A program made the position numbers and the translations under genes. A stretch of 64,000 nucleotides of DNA from Thozetella sp. PMI_491 (taxonomy: Eukaryota; Ascomycota; Sordariomycetes; Chaetosphaeriales; Chaetosphaeriaceae): the NCBI GenBank assembly GCA_021432635.1, contig MU270097.1, forward strand, positions 186,001 through 250,000, in the 5' to 3' direction. Below are positions 44,003-57,056 of the stretch, piece after piece. Numbering within the stretch: the first letter of the stretch is position 1; every line of letters begins with the position of its first letter. A model generated the notes under the pieces. That model searched no databases, was not told where the DNA came from, and was given only the letters and a program-made list of their open reading frames with translations.

Positions 44003-45846
44003 TCACCGGGGGACGATCGGCAGGATGACGTGGCTTTGGTAGTCACCCCCAAAGTGCACGATGTGCTCGCCATGGTTCTTCTCACTCTCTGGCCGCGGCT
44101 TGGAGAAAGCTGACGTTTCGTTGAAGGAGGGATACTGCCCGTGGATCTGTACCTGGATGCTCTCGCCCGCGTCGAAGTCGTTCCCCATCGCCCAGATACC
44201 GATCTCCAGCCTGACAACCTCGCCCGCCGGCACGAGCTGAATCTCATCGTGCGGGTGGAAGGGGAAGTTGGAGTGGATCGACCTGGACGGGTCCGTCTTG
44301 CGGCGGGACGCCCGGAGGATGCCCATGCTTCCCATATGCAGCGTCAAGCTCTGCTTGTCCTTCTCGGCGATGTCATCAATGCTCTGGAGGGGGGTGCGGT
44401 CGATGGGGAACTGCAGGTGATACAGCAGCTTCCCGTTCTTGTCCAGCTTGCGCAGAAGCACAAAGGTGATGAAATCGTCCTGGGCAGGGGAGCTCATGTA
44501 CAGCACCGCCTTGGGGATCCCGATGATGCGTGTGTCTTGGGGAAAGGTGTAGGTGAAGGCGGAGTACGCGAATCGGTCCTCCGAGTTGTGGCTCGAGGTT
44601 GCCACAGCGCTAGGCGCCTGAGGACTCAGGGCGCTGTTGCTGTCGAGGTAAAGGGTCTTATACTCTGTATTTGGGACGGGGAAGTCGGGCAGGATGATGT
44701 CGTGAATGGGGGCCCGGTCGCCGAACTGGAGGGACGTCCAGCGAACTTTGGGCGTGCTCTCCCAGTCGTTCTGGATGCCTTTCAGATACCTATCGAAGAA
44801 TTTCTGTCGGGTGCTTGTTAGTCTAAATGGCTAAGAAGGAGATGGTGGCCAACGTGTGGCGATGGGCAGCCGCCTACCTTCAGCTCCTCGTAGCTCTCCG
44901 GGAGGGCGTACAAGTCGAACCACTCCTGGTATCCATTCCACTTGATCCACTTGTCCTCGTGTGGCACCTCCATCCAGGCCCTGACAGCGCCCATAGTGTG
45001 GATGTTGCTGAAATCCGATCCCGCCATGAAGGTAGGAATGTTGACCTTCTTCATATCCGGGCGCTTGTCCTCCCAGTAGATGTTCGAGACCGGGCTCCTC
45101 TCATACATGATAGACTGGTCCTCGACACCGCTGCCGCCCTTGATGATCAGGGTGTCGATGAGATCCATATTGCTCATGGTGAACCAGCCACCGCGGACAA
45201 ACTGCTCGCGGAACAAGTCGCCGCACCCTTCCCAGGGGGCGATAGCTTTCAGAGAAGGCGGCTGGAGCTGTGCGACGTGCCACTGGATGATGGCGAGGTA
45301 CGAGTTGCCTGCCATGCCCACGTTGCCGTCGCACCAGTCCATCTTGGCCACCGCCTCGATCACGTCGTAGCAGTCCTCGGCGTCCTGCATGCCCATGATG
45401 GGCACTTGACCTCCGCTCTGGCCGACACCGCGCGAGTCGACATGGACCGTGGCGTACCCGTGGGCCACCCACCAGGCCGGGTCAACACCTTCGAACTTTT
45501 CCAGCCCGCTGACGTCGCTAGGCTTGAGGCAGCACTTCCACACGCACACGTTGAATATCATGTCTACGGCCGAGTACTTCTTGCCGTAGGGCGACCACGA
45601 GATGATGGCCGGCACCTTTTCCGCGCCGGCCGGCCGGTAGATGTCCATGTACAGCTTCACGCCGTCGCGAACCCGGACCTCAACATCGTGGTCGATGCGG
45701 ATGTCGGAGTCGAGGGCGCGGCCATTGTTGTCACTCCAGCCCTTGGGGAGCACTTCGGAACGCCCAGGCGTGGGCTCGACGTAGCCGTTCACTCCTACCT
45801 CGGGCTTGCCGATGGGCCGGTAACCGACTTGGAGAGGCAGGGGCAT
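44003..45846 (-). CDS. CocE/NonD (PepX-type, S15) alpha/beta-hydrolase
   Basis: Two exons on the minus strand, 44878-45846 and 44003-44803, encode about 589 residues. The ATG at 45846 (MPLPLQVGYRPIGKPEVGVN) is used because no ATG lies in the upstream open extension. The X-Pro dipeptidyl-peptidase/CocE fold is clear: DHDVEVRVRDGVKLYMDIYR, VPAIISWSPYGKK, HGYATVHVDSRGVGQSGG, and nucleophile Ser182 in GMAGNSYLAII. Exon 2 is the C-terminal PepX_C beta-sandwich (LYMSSPAQDDFITFVLLRKL, QLVPAGEVVRLEIGIWAMGN, GGDYQSHVILPIVP). No signal peptide is seen, so it is probably cytosolic. The family cleaves esters or peptide/amide bonds; the natural substrate is unknown. It faces the PhyH gene and may share its regulation. 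Confidence 0.93.
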
Positions 45847-47019
45847 CGTAGCGTCGGGGTTTAAACGTGTTCGAAAGAGGCAAAAGATGTTAGGGAAGCT
45901 GGTACATGGACAAGTCAGGGAGAATGCCACAGGAGGAGCGAGGAAGCCATATGTATGCTACTGACCATCCCCAAACCTCGGAGCGTCTTCGCTGCTCCTT
46001 GGGTTGGAGAAGGGCGGCTCTAGCAAGCCTCCGGAGGGGGAGGGGGAAAGGGGGAGCTACCCCTCAAATGCGGAACATGGAGCACCATGTATCAGCGGCA
46101 TGTAAACTGAAAGACTATTAGCTCAGATGTAGGTGAAGCCAGTGACGAAGCTATGGGGTAGGCCGGTCCCTCCGCTTGCGGGGTGCAGCCGGCCGAGTGG
46201 GGCCGGCTGGTCCCCATTGCCGAACCGAGGAGCAGCCCGGAGCGCGGACCGGAAGTAAACAGAGCCGCTTCCAAGACTCTTCTAGCTCGCCCGAGGCAAC
46301 AGAGATGTTGCGTATTTTTCAGAATGGGATGATCCACGTCTACTCTTCCGGAAAGGGCGACATCAGTTAATGACTCGTGGAGCCGAGAGTGTGCGATGCT
46401 AGTCAACCCAACCCGACCAAGCCGTGGGTCTGGCCCGTAGTGCCGCCCAGGACAACGGGGCTCCAATTGAGTTGTCTTAGACATTCACAGCTGAGTCCTC
46501 AAGAACGGCAAGCGATATGGTCGCCGCACAATGGTGATCTAACGGCTCTGCTCTATCTATTCTTGCAGATCAACATCGCATCAAAACGTACGTCTCGGAG
46601 GAAACTCCTAGCCATTCCTTCCTTGCCCGGGATGCTGGAATCCCTGGACCTCAAGAAAGAGCATAATGGTCCCAATGGTTTTATCAAGAACCATCCTACA
46701 ATGCTGTTATGCTACCGTGAAAGTCGGATTGCACTCAATTTCATGTAGACCAGATATCTAGGTCACACGAGGCGGACTTCGCCACGGATAGACTTGGTCA
46801 GCTTCCATGCAAAACATGCATCAACAACTTCAAGAGACCCCCATAGCGGCTTCAAGATTAAGATTGTAGCCACGAGAACCGACCAGGGCAGACCAAGATA
46901 GAACAGACGGAACAGGACAGACAGATCAGGACAGACTAGGTCCTCCCCTTCCAGACACTCGCCGTCATGATCGATTCGGGGCATCTTTGGCATCTTGTAA
47001 ACACATCATACAATAGGGG

Positions 47020-47061
47020 CATTGCGAGGACCATCAGGCACATTGCGAGGACCATCAGGCA
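47020..47061 (+). repeat. Perfect 21-bp tandem duplication
   Basis: Bases 47020-47040 and 47041-47061 are identical (beginning CATTGCGAGGACCATCAGG) and directly adjacent. It lies within the gene-free region and has no visible role. Confidence 0.9.
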
Positions 47062-50000
47062 GAGCAAATGCCAAAGTACCTCAACTCTACTTGACATACT
47101 CTCGCGTAGAGTACCTAAACACGTTATGGATAGGATTCGAACATTCGTCTCACCATGCGCATTGGTATCATGAGCCCCCAGGAGCCGCTTGGCGTATGTA
47201 TGGCTATGGAATGCGACAGGGCTTGACCAGGCATGACTACAGGTACAGAGCATCACGCAGAGGGGGTGCAGCGCCGCACAAGTCTCGTGGATGCCTCCGC
47301 CTCACAGCAGCGTCGTGGGCCTCTCCTTCGCATGAGGCCCCATAGGGTCTGCTAAGGCCGTACTGAGGGGGCCGACATGTCAGAAAACGAAGCCTCGGTA
47401 TCGAATCAAGGATGCATCAGCTATCATTCGAACTGCTTCTTCTAGGCAAGCGACCCAGTGGCGAAATGACGGCGGAGACGTCTGCTGTCTCCAGGCAGAA
47501 GCAGAGCGCATCGTGGAGGCCGCCATCAGCGGGCTACCGACTTGAAAGGAACCTTGGACCTAGCAGCAGTCTCGGATCTCGGGCGGCAATTGAACTATGT
47601 AGCATTAATCCGGAGGTTCTCTTTGACGTCCTGATGACGACGCAACCCTCCCCAGCCCCACGATGGTTGAGATGGGCCCTGATGGAGCTATACGGTGGTG
47701 CCCTAGGTGGAGGGCCAAGGAGCAGCTCGCCATGCTCACCACTACAGCAAGCCACCGGAGATTATTGCGGCCAAATCCCAACGTCTACGAGCTACGGCTT
47801 TGGGTATACACCGGTCGAGGCAAATGTCCAAGTTACTCTGATGCACATGGTTGTCAATAATACAACCCAACCCCTTAATCCTGGAGCGCTATAGCAATTA
47901 AGACTGTGCCTTCCCGTGACGAACACATTTACAGCACACACACCCGCTGCTCCCAACCGCTCTCACGAACCCGGTGTTGGGCGGGTTCCAAACACGGCCC
48001 GGGCGAAGGAGGAGCTGCGGCGTGGCCCAACGTGCTTGACAAAGTGCTTGATTGTGAGCACTACTGAGAGGAAGCAGGATTAGACAGGCACGCAGTGCCG
48101 CCCTCACCTTTGCTCAATGCCGTGCCACTTCCCAAGGCATAGGTCAGATATCATGTGACCAGGGAGTGAGGACGGAAGTTTGGGGTCGGCACGATAAGCG
48201 TTCCCCTGAAAGCCCCGGGATATGGCGACTACATAGTAATACTGTCGTATGCACCTCAGATGGTGGGCCAAAAGGGGATCGTCTGGCTATGTTTGCTCAG
48301 AAGCGCCGTCGCATCCGTTTCCGTTCCGTGCCTTGTGGAGCCGAGCCATCGGCGGGCCAGGGTAGCATTCTGTTTTCCATTGCTGGGAAGCGAGATACGA
48401 CTCTGGTCATCTGCGGATGGGATTTGTGACCTGTCTACAAAGCCGTGGTTGTGGCTAGTGGTGCTCCGTGTTGGTGGCCATCAGGCGGAAATTAGCCAGC
48501 CTCACCGCTCGTCGTCGTCCGTATATCCCGGCCGTCCAAGTTCTAGCCCGGTGGCGATCCGGGGTTCTGCGACGTGCGAAAAGGCCGTCGACCTCCCAGG
48601 CTCGTTCTAGAAAAGAGCCATCATTTCAGAAATGTGGAGAAACTCTCCCAGACATCCACGAAGCTGGCAGGATGCGCTCGGCGGGCGCCATAAGATTCGC
48701 CGCCCACAACCACGAGCATGCTGACCATCGTCTCCGGGACTCCGGCGTCAGCTGGTCTGGACTGCCCCATCCGGGAGATGAGCAGCGTCACTGCCATGGC
48801 CTCGAACGGCAATGCCGCGCCCCGTAGCACTTTGGGAGCACTCTGGGGCGGCGGCGAATGAAGCTGGCGAGATGCCTCAGCCGGTAACTCGGATTGACTG
48901 CAGGCGGCACCTATCACGCACCCCCCACGTAGGGAATGAAACACCACGCGTGTTGATAACGAATATTCCTGGGCCGCGTGGAGAATTCTCCGCCCCAGCC
49001 GAAAAAAAAACTTGCTCGACACAGGTATAGCAAGGAGCGGGCTGGTGGGTGCTTGGTATGGTGTGTATGTGTGCCTTGTGTTGCGCCCTCCACACACACG
49101 TATTCAGGCTTGGCCCTCGGCACCAGACATCCGCACCACAAGCGACACCACCACGGAGCACACAAGCCCGCAGCGAAGAGGGCGCTGCTGTTTGAGGATC
49201 GCCGGCTTCCCCTCACCGTGCCTGTCGCGACGTCCGTGACCTGGGAGGTGACGGTCGCGAATAAATGGAGTCACCAAACCCGCGGGTGTGCCATTTGGGG
49301 GGCAGTCGGCGTCGCGAAAGCAAGCTAGTCGACTGTCTTCTTCCCCCACGCGGAAGTACGAGACGCCGAGACTGCTGCTTTCGCGACTTTGGACGAGTGC
49401 AAACCATGGTCCAGGTCGGAATAAGTCGCCTTAGCAGAGCCCGTTAAGCGTCCTGTGCGACGGCTCGGCGGCGCGAGTCTTTGGGACACCTTCTGGACGC
49501 AGTGCCACCTTCTCTCGGGCGATCCACTGACAGGGCGATAGCGTGTGGTTGGGAGGGTCGTGCGCAAAAATGTGCTGGCCAAGTTGGTGACGCACCTCCG
49601 CAGGGCATCATCGTCGCTCGCGATGCCACACTATAGCCTGACGTGTGAGCTGTAACGCCGCCCCACCGACAGTGCCATGTCTGTATGGTATATATGCATA
49701 TACGTACGTAGCACGACCAGATGACCGCTGCAAGACATGAGGGATCCACTGCAGCGGGGGGCTTGAGTAGGTGTACCTTGAAGCGATCATGTGGTGGCAG
49801 CACTAAGCTGCTGTCAAATTGTGCTACGGCGTCGGCGCAACACTTGGGAGCCATCGAACAAAACCCATCCCAGCAGGCGGACTAATTGGCCCGAACCACT
49901 GGCACGCACGCCCTTACAATCACGACCACGTATCCGTGGGAGCCGCGATATCCTCCGGCTCGCGGCCCTCGCCAGGCCGTCCTCCGGCGGTTTCACCCGG

Positions 50001-51049
50001 GGGGGAGAGGAGGGGGCCAGCGTGACGAGGCGGGGGGGCTCCGCGATCTACCGTTGGTCGACAGGGGAAATGATAGTTAGCGTAAGGGCCGACCCGAGCA
50101 CAGTGCACTTAGGGCAGGGATTCTACGTGGCCGAGTTTGCGGCCGGCTTCAGGGGCAGCTGTATTCGGGACTGTTGCTTGCGATGCTGATTTGCTGCTCC
50201 GACATGTATAAGCCGCATAGTGTGCACATTGTTCCTCCCACTAGGCGTTCGGTAGGGAAGGTGTGTGCAGTCAGCATAGCTATGGCCAGGCTGAGTTCAG
50301 TGCTCGCCCGTAGCGTCGAAAGAAGCTCCTTGTTCGGTACATGGTGCCGATTGTTGGGCATCAAGACAGCCTCGCCTCGCCGAAGATTCGGATTGGGCGT
50401 GCCTCCCCCCGGCAGTGCATGCTGTACTGGACCAGGCCTGGGGGTTCGGACGGCACTAGGAGCAGCTCGCTCGCGTTCGTAGCCAGCACCAAACAGCACC
50501 ACCGCTCGGGTCCCGATCGACCCTGACGCGTGAATGTTGTGGTTCTCAGATTTGGCCTTGTCGGCAAGCTTCAGCAAGAGACATACAGATGAAACCCATG
50601 AACCAAGATGCAGACAAGCGCGGGTAGCCTAGCAACGTGTCTCCTTGTTTCGCAGCCGACCTCGAAAGGAGGGACATGCTGATCTCTAGCTGGGCGCTGA
50701 GACTTGCTTCTGGCCAGAAGTGGCAGGTTGGTGACAGGCGGGGCAAGGTTTGCTCTCCTGCCACCGTTTCCGTCCTACACAAGCTTGTGTGCATCTGCAG
50801 TGCCGCGCCGACGAGACAGCAAAGCCTCGAGGCGTGGGCTCACTCTGGTCCTTGTTTCAATTAGTTCCGCCGTGTCCAGACCGAGACCCCATTCTGCGGC
50901 GGCAAGCTCATGCTTGCCAGTCCTGCCGTTTCTCTGGGGAAGTACAATGCGCACACCATGTTTGGACTCGTACTGCACTGGGAAGGTAGGGCCGGGACCT
51001 GTTGGTGGCTGCCCAAGATCTCCCGCTGGGCTTGCAGAATTCGTAGCCT

Positions 51050-51086
51050 GCCTCGAGACAAAGCCTCGAGACAAGGGCTCGAGGCA
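51050..51086 (+). repeat. CTCGAG-centred direct and inverted repeats
   Basis: GCCTCGAGACA occurs at 51050-51060 and 51063-51073, followed by an inverted form, GGGCTCGAGGC, at 51076-51086. A related GCCTCGAGGC sits near 50824-50833. The cluster might form a hairpin. No function is evident. Confidence 0.7.
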
Positions 51087-54000
51087 AGACTCTGCTGGCC
51101 GTTTTGTCGAAAGGCCTCGACACCGAGACTCCATGGCACAGCCTCACGAGAGACTTGCCGCAACTGTATAGAAAGGCGCCTCGTACGGGGTATGAAGCGT
51201 CCTTCCAAATCCTACCAAGCGGCCTCCATCGGGAACCTGGAGTGGCCTAACACGGGATGAAGCTGGCGACCAGAGTGCGAAACCCGACCCCTCTCGGTGT
51301 GGCAGACCGGGCTGAGCACCCTGGTCCGCATGCCGTGTCCAGCTCGAGATGGACGGCAGGAGGCGAGCTGAGTGCCGTCCAGCGCACCCCGGATTTCCAC
51401 GCTCGGGGGAATCTTGAGCCTCAACACCACGGTTGATCAGCGGTACACGGTCCTCATTTGGGAATTTATGCGCCCTGCGCTTGAAGACAGGCTGCCCGGT
51501 AGCGTGCACTCGCAAGACGCGGGGCCGTGTGCTATGCTTGAACTGCGGGTGGCCGAGCCCGCAAATTCATGCCCGAGCTTGCTTGAACGAGCGGCTGCGA
51601 GTCATCCCTTAAGCGCCCCCTACCATATAGGCTCAATACAATGCCAGCGGCATGAAATGCACGCGCTCCGCTGCCCACCACCATATTCCGCCAAGCTTGA
51701 TGATTGGCCTAGGGCGATAAGACTATTGCCCAGCAGGGTGTGGTTATACAACTCGGCCTAGGCGTGCACCTGAGCTTTCGTTATGTTCAGAAATGGCTTT
51801 AGTGTCAGGAACAAAACGGATGCCCTGCACAGCCAACAGTTAGCGCTGACATGGACCTGCGAGGCCGGGCAATTGGACAATTGACTGGTACAACCAGCCG
51901 ACCGCCTCAATATCCAACCCCCCCAGCCATTCGCCTGCGGCACGTTGTGGGAACTAAGGAGCGGTCTAAGAGCAACGTGGGTGTGGAGGAGCTCGGAGAG
52001 CTTTGCTTCTGAAGCACGCCATCCACATAGTTGCAGTAGGTACAGGACTAGTCTCGTCGACCGCTCAGTAGAGGCTGCAGTGGCTTATCTCTCTGGAGGG
52101 TCATGAGACTGGCGAGCAGCTGCAGGCTTTCGCAAGTGGCGTCCATACCAAGTACCAACTCGCAGACCGACGCTGCAACCCCATCCACTCTCGTCGCTGG
52201 CCGATCCTCAAGAGAATGGAGGGGCATGGCTGATGGGCGGCGCGCCGTATGCGGGGGGGAGATGAGCGGCGTTGCGGGTCAACGGCGTGCCGGTGCACTT
52301 GACCTTGGCCCCCTTCCACGTCTGTTCCTCTAGGTATGTCGGCTTGCGGCATCAGAATGCTCCCCGGCGCTTCGCCCATGTCCTTTCTCCCGGGTGGATC
52401 CGAGGCTTGGCGGCGCGGACGGACGTCGAGCGACGATATGTACGTCGATCAGCGGAAGCAGTGTTTAATTCTCTGGGCGCTTGGAAACCAGCCTTCCGCT
52501 GCAGTTACAGACATGGCGGGCGCCCGCTACGGCACGCACACAGACCGCGAAGCGAAATGGGCGCTGCTAAAGAGGGGACAGGTCGCAAAAAAAGACTTCG
52601 GCGGCTGGCGCATCGTAGTCGTATTTGTTAAGCGCAATGCAGCTGCAAATTGCAAATGGAGTTGCGGTCTGGCAGGGGGGAGGGGGCCATATGCAAACGC
52701 ACAGAGCTCCTCTTCTAAATATTCCACATCCCACTTGCCCCCCCCCCCCCTGTCGGGACAGTCCGGGGATCTTGCGAGAGCGATGGAGAAGAGACGGCCA
52801 GCTGCCGTCGCCGTCGCCGTCCTTTGCCGGCCCAATATCTCGTCCGATCTTGCCGCCGGGCTGGGAGGGACAGCACATGTCTCAGTTTTGCAGCCATCAC
52901 CGGTGAGCACGTTTCGCTGGCCGCGACAAGCCATCTTTGTGTGCCTGTCTGGAGGAGCGTGCCTTCCTTGTGCACCAAAAAGGGCTAAGGCCGGATCGGG
53001 AAAGTGTGGCCGGCACAAGTGTTAAATTAGTACTTTTCTCACCCGCCCTGTCCCGCTGGGAGTATGGCTTCGATTGGCACGATAGAGGTACCGTGCTATC
53101 AATTTCAAAATGTGGGTCATCAGTGGCCGCTAGTGCTGCAACGACCTCGCAACTCCCCTTATCCAGCAAGGCCAGCAGCTCAGTGGCTACTCCATTTTTG
53201 GTTGATGCAGGAACGCACTCCTTTTCGCTGGCTGGCCTGTCAAGCCGGCCGCCGATTTCGTACGCCCGAGTTCGAGGCCTGCAGAGCGGACCATCCGGCC
53301 GTAGAGTGCGTGCAGGCTCGACAAGGTCACCACATTGGCCCGGATCCAGGCCAGGCCGGCCACCTCGAACCACCGAAGCAAGGGACGGCGCCTGGAAAGC
53401 CCGTAATCGCCTGCAGACAACGCTCCCTTGTCTCAGTTACATGCCCCCCCCGCTGGCTGTCGTCTTGTTCGCGGGAGGGGTAAACAGGTATCGAGAAGGG
53501 GAGGCGGGCAATACGATGCGAGGCCCTAGAGGGGGTTGAGGGGGCGGAGGCTATCTTTGTCTGATGAGGGACACACCGTTTAAAAAAAGCACCCAGTTCC
53601 ATTCGGTTAGAACCCTTCCTTGCTTCTCCCTTGGCTGGGGCCGCGGGCGGCGGGGAACTCTGGAACTCGCAAGCTCAACGTCTTGTATTACGTCTGCAGT
53701 ATTTCCTGAGACGGCGGGAGGCGGGACGGCGTCGTGATGCGTCGTGATGGGGCCATCCATATTCCTCATAGGGAAGGCATCTTCTATTGTTAGCCAGGAA
53801 CCTCCCGTCGAGCGAGCTTGATCGCCAGCTCGGCGCGTGTCGAGCAGACTGCCCGACATCACCAGATGCCCTTGCCATCTACAAGGCCAGGCCACCACCA
53901 AAACGAGGTGGCGTGTGGGTGCAGCAAGGCTAATCGTCTGGCTAGTGTAGTGCTATTTGGTAGTGTATAAGAGATAGTTCCCCCCTCGTGCGGCGGCCGG

Positions 54001-55405
54001 CCGTTTTTGATGGTGCATGCCGAGACAAGTGGGTGTATAGATGGGGATGGGAAAGGGCTAGTGAAGGTTCATTCTATTCCCCCCCACCCTTCTCTCGTAG
54101 CTTAGGTACCGTACCGTGGATGCTCGCAAGCTGGCGCCGACTTTTTGTCCGGGCCGCGAAGGCGCATCGGTTTGTGAGGTTGCAACGGTGGCCCTCATGT
54201 GATGTTGAGAAGTTACTTGGTGCCGTCTTATACCCATCTTTTTTTTCCTTTTTATTCATTTGGCCCTTGGCCCCCTCAACACCACTTTCTGTGCATGCTA
54301 CGGTAATTTCCTGCTTCCTCGCCGGCGATGTAATGTTTCCCCCCCTTAGCCCCCGAAGGAGCAGCAGCAAGGCACGTCGATGCGTGGTCGTCACATATCG
54401 GACTCGTGGCCGACACCGTGGAAGTGCGGAGAGGGCGGCCCCTCCTTGGCCAGCGCACTACAGGGCCCTTGCAGGAGGCGTGGCAGACGGTTTCAAAGAG
54501 GGGAGGCCAAGGACAGGGCCGGAGGAACTTTAATCGCGACATCGAACGCGCGTGCCTGGAATCAGTGGGCACGCAGCCGTCCATTGGAGGAGCGCGGAGT
54601 AAGCTCATGGGGTGGGGCGATGCTGGGAGGCTCTCTGACCCTGTCGTCCAGTCATGGTGCGGGCATTTCTGGCGTCCGTGAAGCTGTCGTTCGGACAAGA
54701 ATCCAAACGGGCCCTCCCGGCCTTGGACCTTGCCAGTGGACGAAGCAGGTTATTTGGTGGCGCCTGCCTGGGACAGCCTGGTTGGAAAAGAAAGGGGCCG
54801 GCGCGGTTTTAGGAAGTGGTGACGAACGAGCTAAATTCTTCACCGCCTCCAGCGCAAACCGGGAAATGCTGGCCAGCCGCTGGGGTAAACTCGCCTGTAA
54901 ATTCAGCGACTGGTGGCCCGAGGAGCGAATGAGAAGTCTCTCCGGCGAGCAGCTGCTTGGCAGCCGGACAGCTCTCACACTTGCTTTTTGAGCTCCCTTC
55001 GGCCCCCTTTCTCTCATGGCACAGGCAGCATCTCGGTGTGTTGCACCACGCAAGGGTCCGACGAGTTTCTTGAAAGCCATAAGTTGGCACCTCGGTGCCC
55101 AAGGCTTGGTGTCCCTCCCTTGTAGAGCGACGGCGCGAGTACCACATTAGAGAGCCGAGGGCCGATATCGATAACAGATAGTTCGAGCACCGCACTAGCT
55201 AAGGGTATAGATAGTAGTACAAAGAGCCTAGGTACCGTACCTAAAGCAAGGTACAGAGCACTCTATTTGCCGTATTACCATACTATGTAGGCCCTAGCTC
55301 CTACCCCTCCAGAACCCCATTATTGCCCGTTGTAGAAGCTCTAAAGCCGGGGGAGGGGGGGGAGGGGAGTTGAGGTTTAAGGAACAGGGAGACGGGGGAA
55401 TTCCC

Positions 55406-55422
55406 TTTTTTTTTTTTTTTTT
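55406..55422 (+). repeat. Homopolymer T17
   Basis: Seventeen consecutive T residues in the gene-free region, next to G- and A-rich tracts. No role is evident. Confidence 0.9.
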
Positions 55423-57033
55423 GAGTTCTTGAAACAGCCGCCTCTCTCCTATCCGTCACCCAAGCTTCAATTTGGGTAGTACTAGGTCGATCATGGAACA
55501 GACGGTCGGCCGCGCTTTCGTGACAAAAAGGTGGAAATCCGAGAAACCGAGGAGGCAGGGCATTTTGGGTTCCCGGGTGCGCTGCATTGCGCTGGAAGCT
55601 GTCCCTCCGGCCTGCCTCGACTAGAGCTCGCAGGGCCGCCGTCCGCACCGCACGGCTGCCCTGAACCAAACTTGTGCTCGGCCGCTGCCCGACTCCTCCT
55701 CCCAGAGGCTGCGTTGTTCGCGTCAGCCAAGCGTGCCACACACCCGCTGCCGCACCTGTGCCAGTTTGCCTGTCCTCCATCAAGCCTAGGGCGTTTCGAG
55801 AGAGACGATTCCCCTCGCGCCATTCGCTCCGCCTGCCTCCCCCCCCCTCAACCCCCCAATCCCAAGCAGGGCGGCCAGGTTTTGGATGGTGGATGAACCC
55901 CTCTCTTCTCCAGGCTCGCAGCTCGCATGCAGGCCGTAGACCTCTTACCGCCCCACCCAACAGATGGTGCCGTCCGGGAACGGCGAGGTTTGCGCCTGCT
56001 ATTCGCTGGGCTGCGCGATGCTTTGCACGCCCTCGCCCTACAGCTGTGGCCCATAGGCGACCACCTGGCACCGTCCAGGCCTTGCATCTCTCGACCCGGC
56101 TCCGAGACCTTGCACTAAGGGGGGGAGGGAGGAGGGGAGGAGGGGAGCGGAGCCTGCAGAAGACGGTCTGGATTCAAGAAATTGGGTGCCGTGCTGAACA
56201 GACGGCCAAACTGGAATCGGACGGATAGCGGTCCGATGTGAATTCGCTTAGGTCGAGCTGAGTGCTCTTTGTGATGCGCCCCTTCGCCGAGAAAACTGTT
56301 CTCCATGCTGTCTTGTCTCCGGAGGAGGGGGTTTGCACACCTCGGAGCCCATGCTGCCTTGACTCCACCCATGTTGGTTCCTCCCCCCTTCCAATCCAGA
56401 CCGGGGCCCCATGCTTGCACAAAAAGCAGGGGACGGCTGCGGATCCATGCTCTGCCACGCCGTCTTCAGGTACCCAGGTACCACCCCTGCCCTGGTCCGT
56501 TTTGTCATTCCTGTCCGATCACAGATCGTCCAACCACCTCCCGCAGCACCCGCGACCGCTGAGCTCTTCGAGACGTCTTGTTTTTGTGTTGACGGGCGAG
56601 GTACCCGGGAAGGCAGCACGGCTCCGCTCTGCGCGCACGCGCTGCGGGCGAGGAGAAACAAGGGCTGCGTGACAGCCTCGATCACCGACCGCGACACGGT
56701 GCCTCGAAAAAAATAAGTTGTTGCTTCTCTGTGAGCCTGCGGTCTGCTGCTCGCTCCCTCCCTCTCAGACCGAGGCGGTCGTTTCTGACGCTCCACTTAC
56801 ACGCAGTGGGGATCGCAGCTATCAAGTATGGGGCCGCCAACAGCCCCGCGTATTGGACGGCGTCGCAACACAGACACCTCCCTTAGCTTCTCAGCTGTAG
56901 CTACTTTCTCCTCTAGAGAGGGTATGGGGCGCATTCGGAATAGCCAGGTACATACACCTCTGTCTATTGTGGAGGGGAAGAAAGGGGAGGGGGGGGGTGC
57001 CGGACGGGGGTATACCACCATGATCGTTGGCTA

Positions 57034-57056
57034 GCACCACCACCACCACCACCACC
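57034..57056 (+). repeat. (CAC)n microsatellite
   Basis: About seven CAC triplets lie some 700 bp upstream of the surface protein start. It is a simple repeat; the open frame through it has no ATG. Confidence 0.9.

Noticed and set aside
44827-45864. 345-codon plus-strand frame opposite the CocE-type hydrolase
   Set aside because: It is the antisense shadow of a clearly conserved hydrolase exon; its His/Val-rich sequence matches no family.
47120-47190. GGATTCGAACATTCG, a tRNA T-arm-like string
   Set aside because: The 5-bp T stem does not pair and no anticodon or acceptor stem can be built around it.
55301-56071. 256-codon minus-strand open frame in the gene desert
   Set aside because: No ATG-led domain-like protein; it is Arg/Gly/Pro-rich, runs through a T17 tract as a Lys run, and overlaps equally long frames on the other strand.
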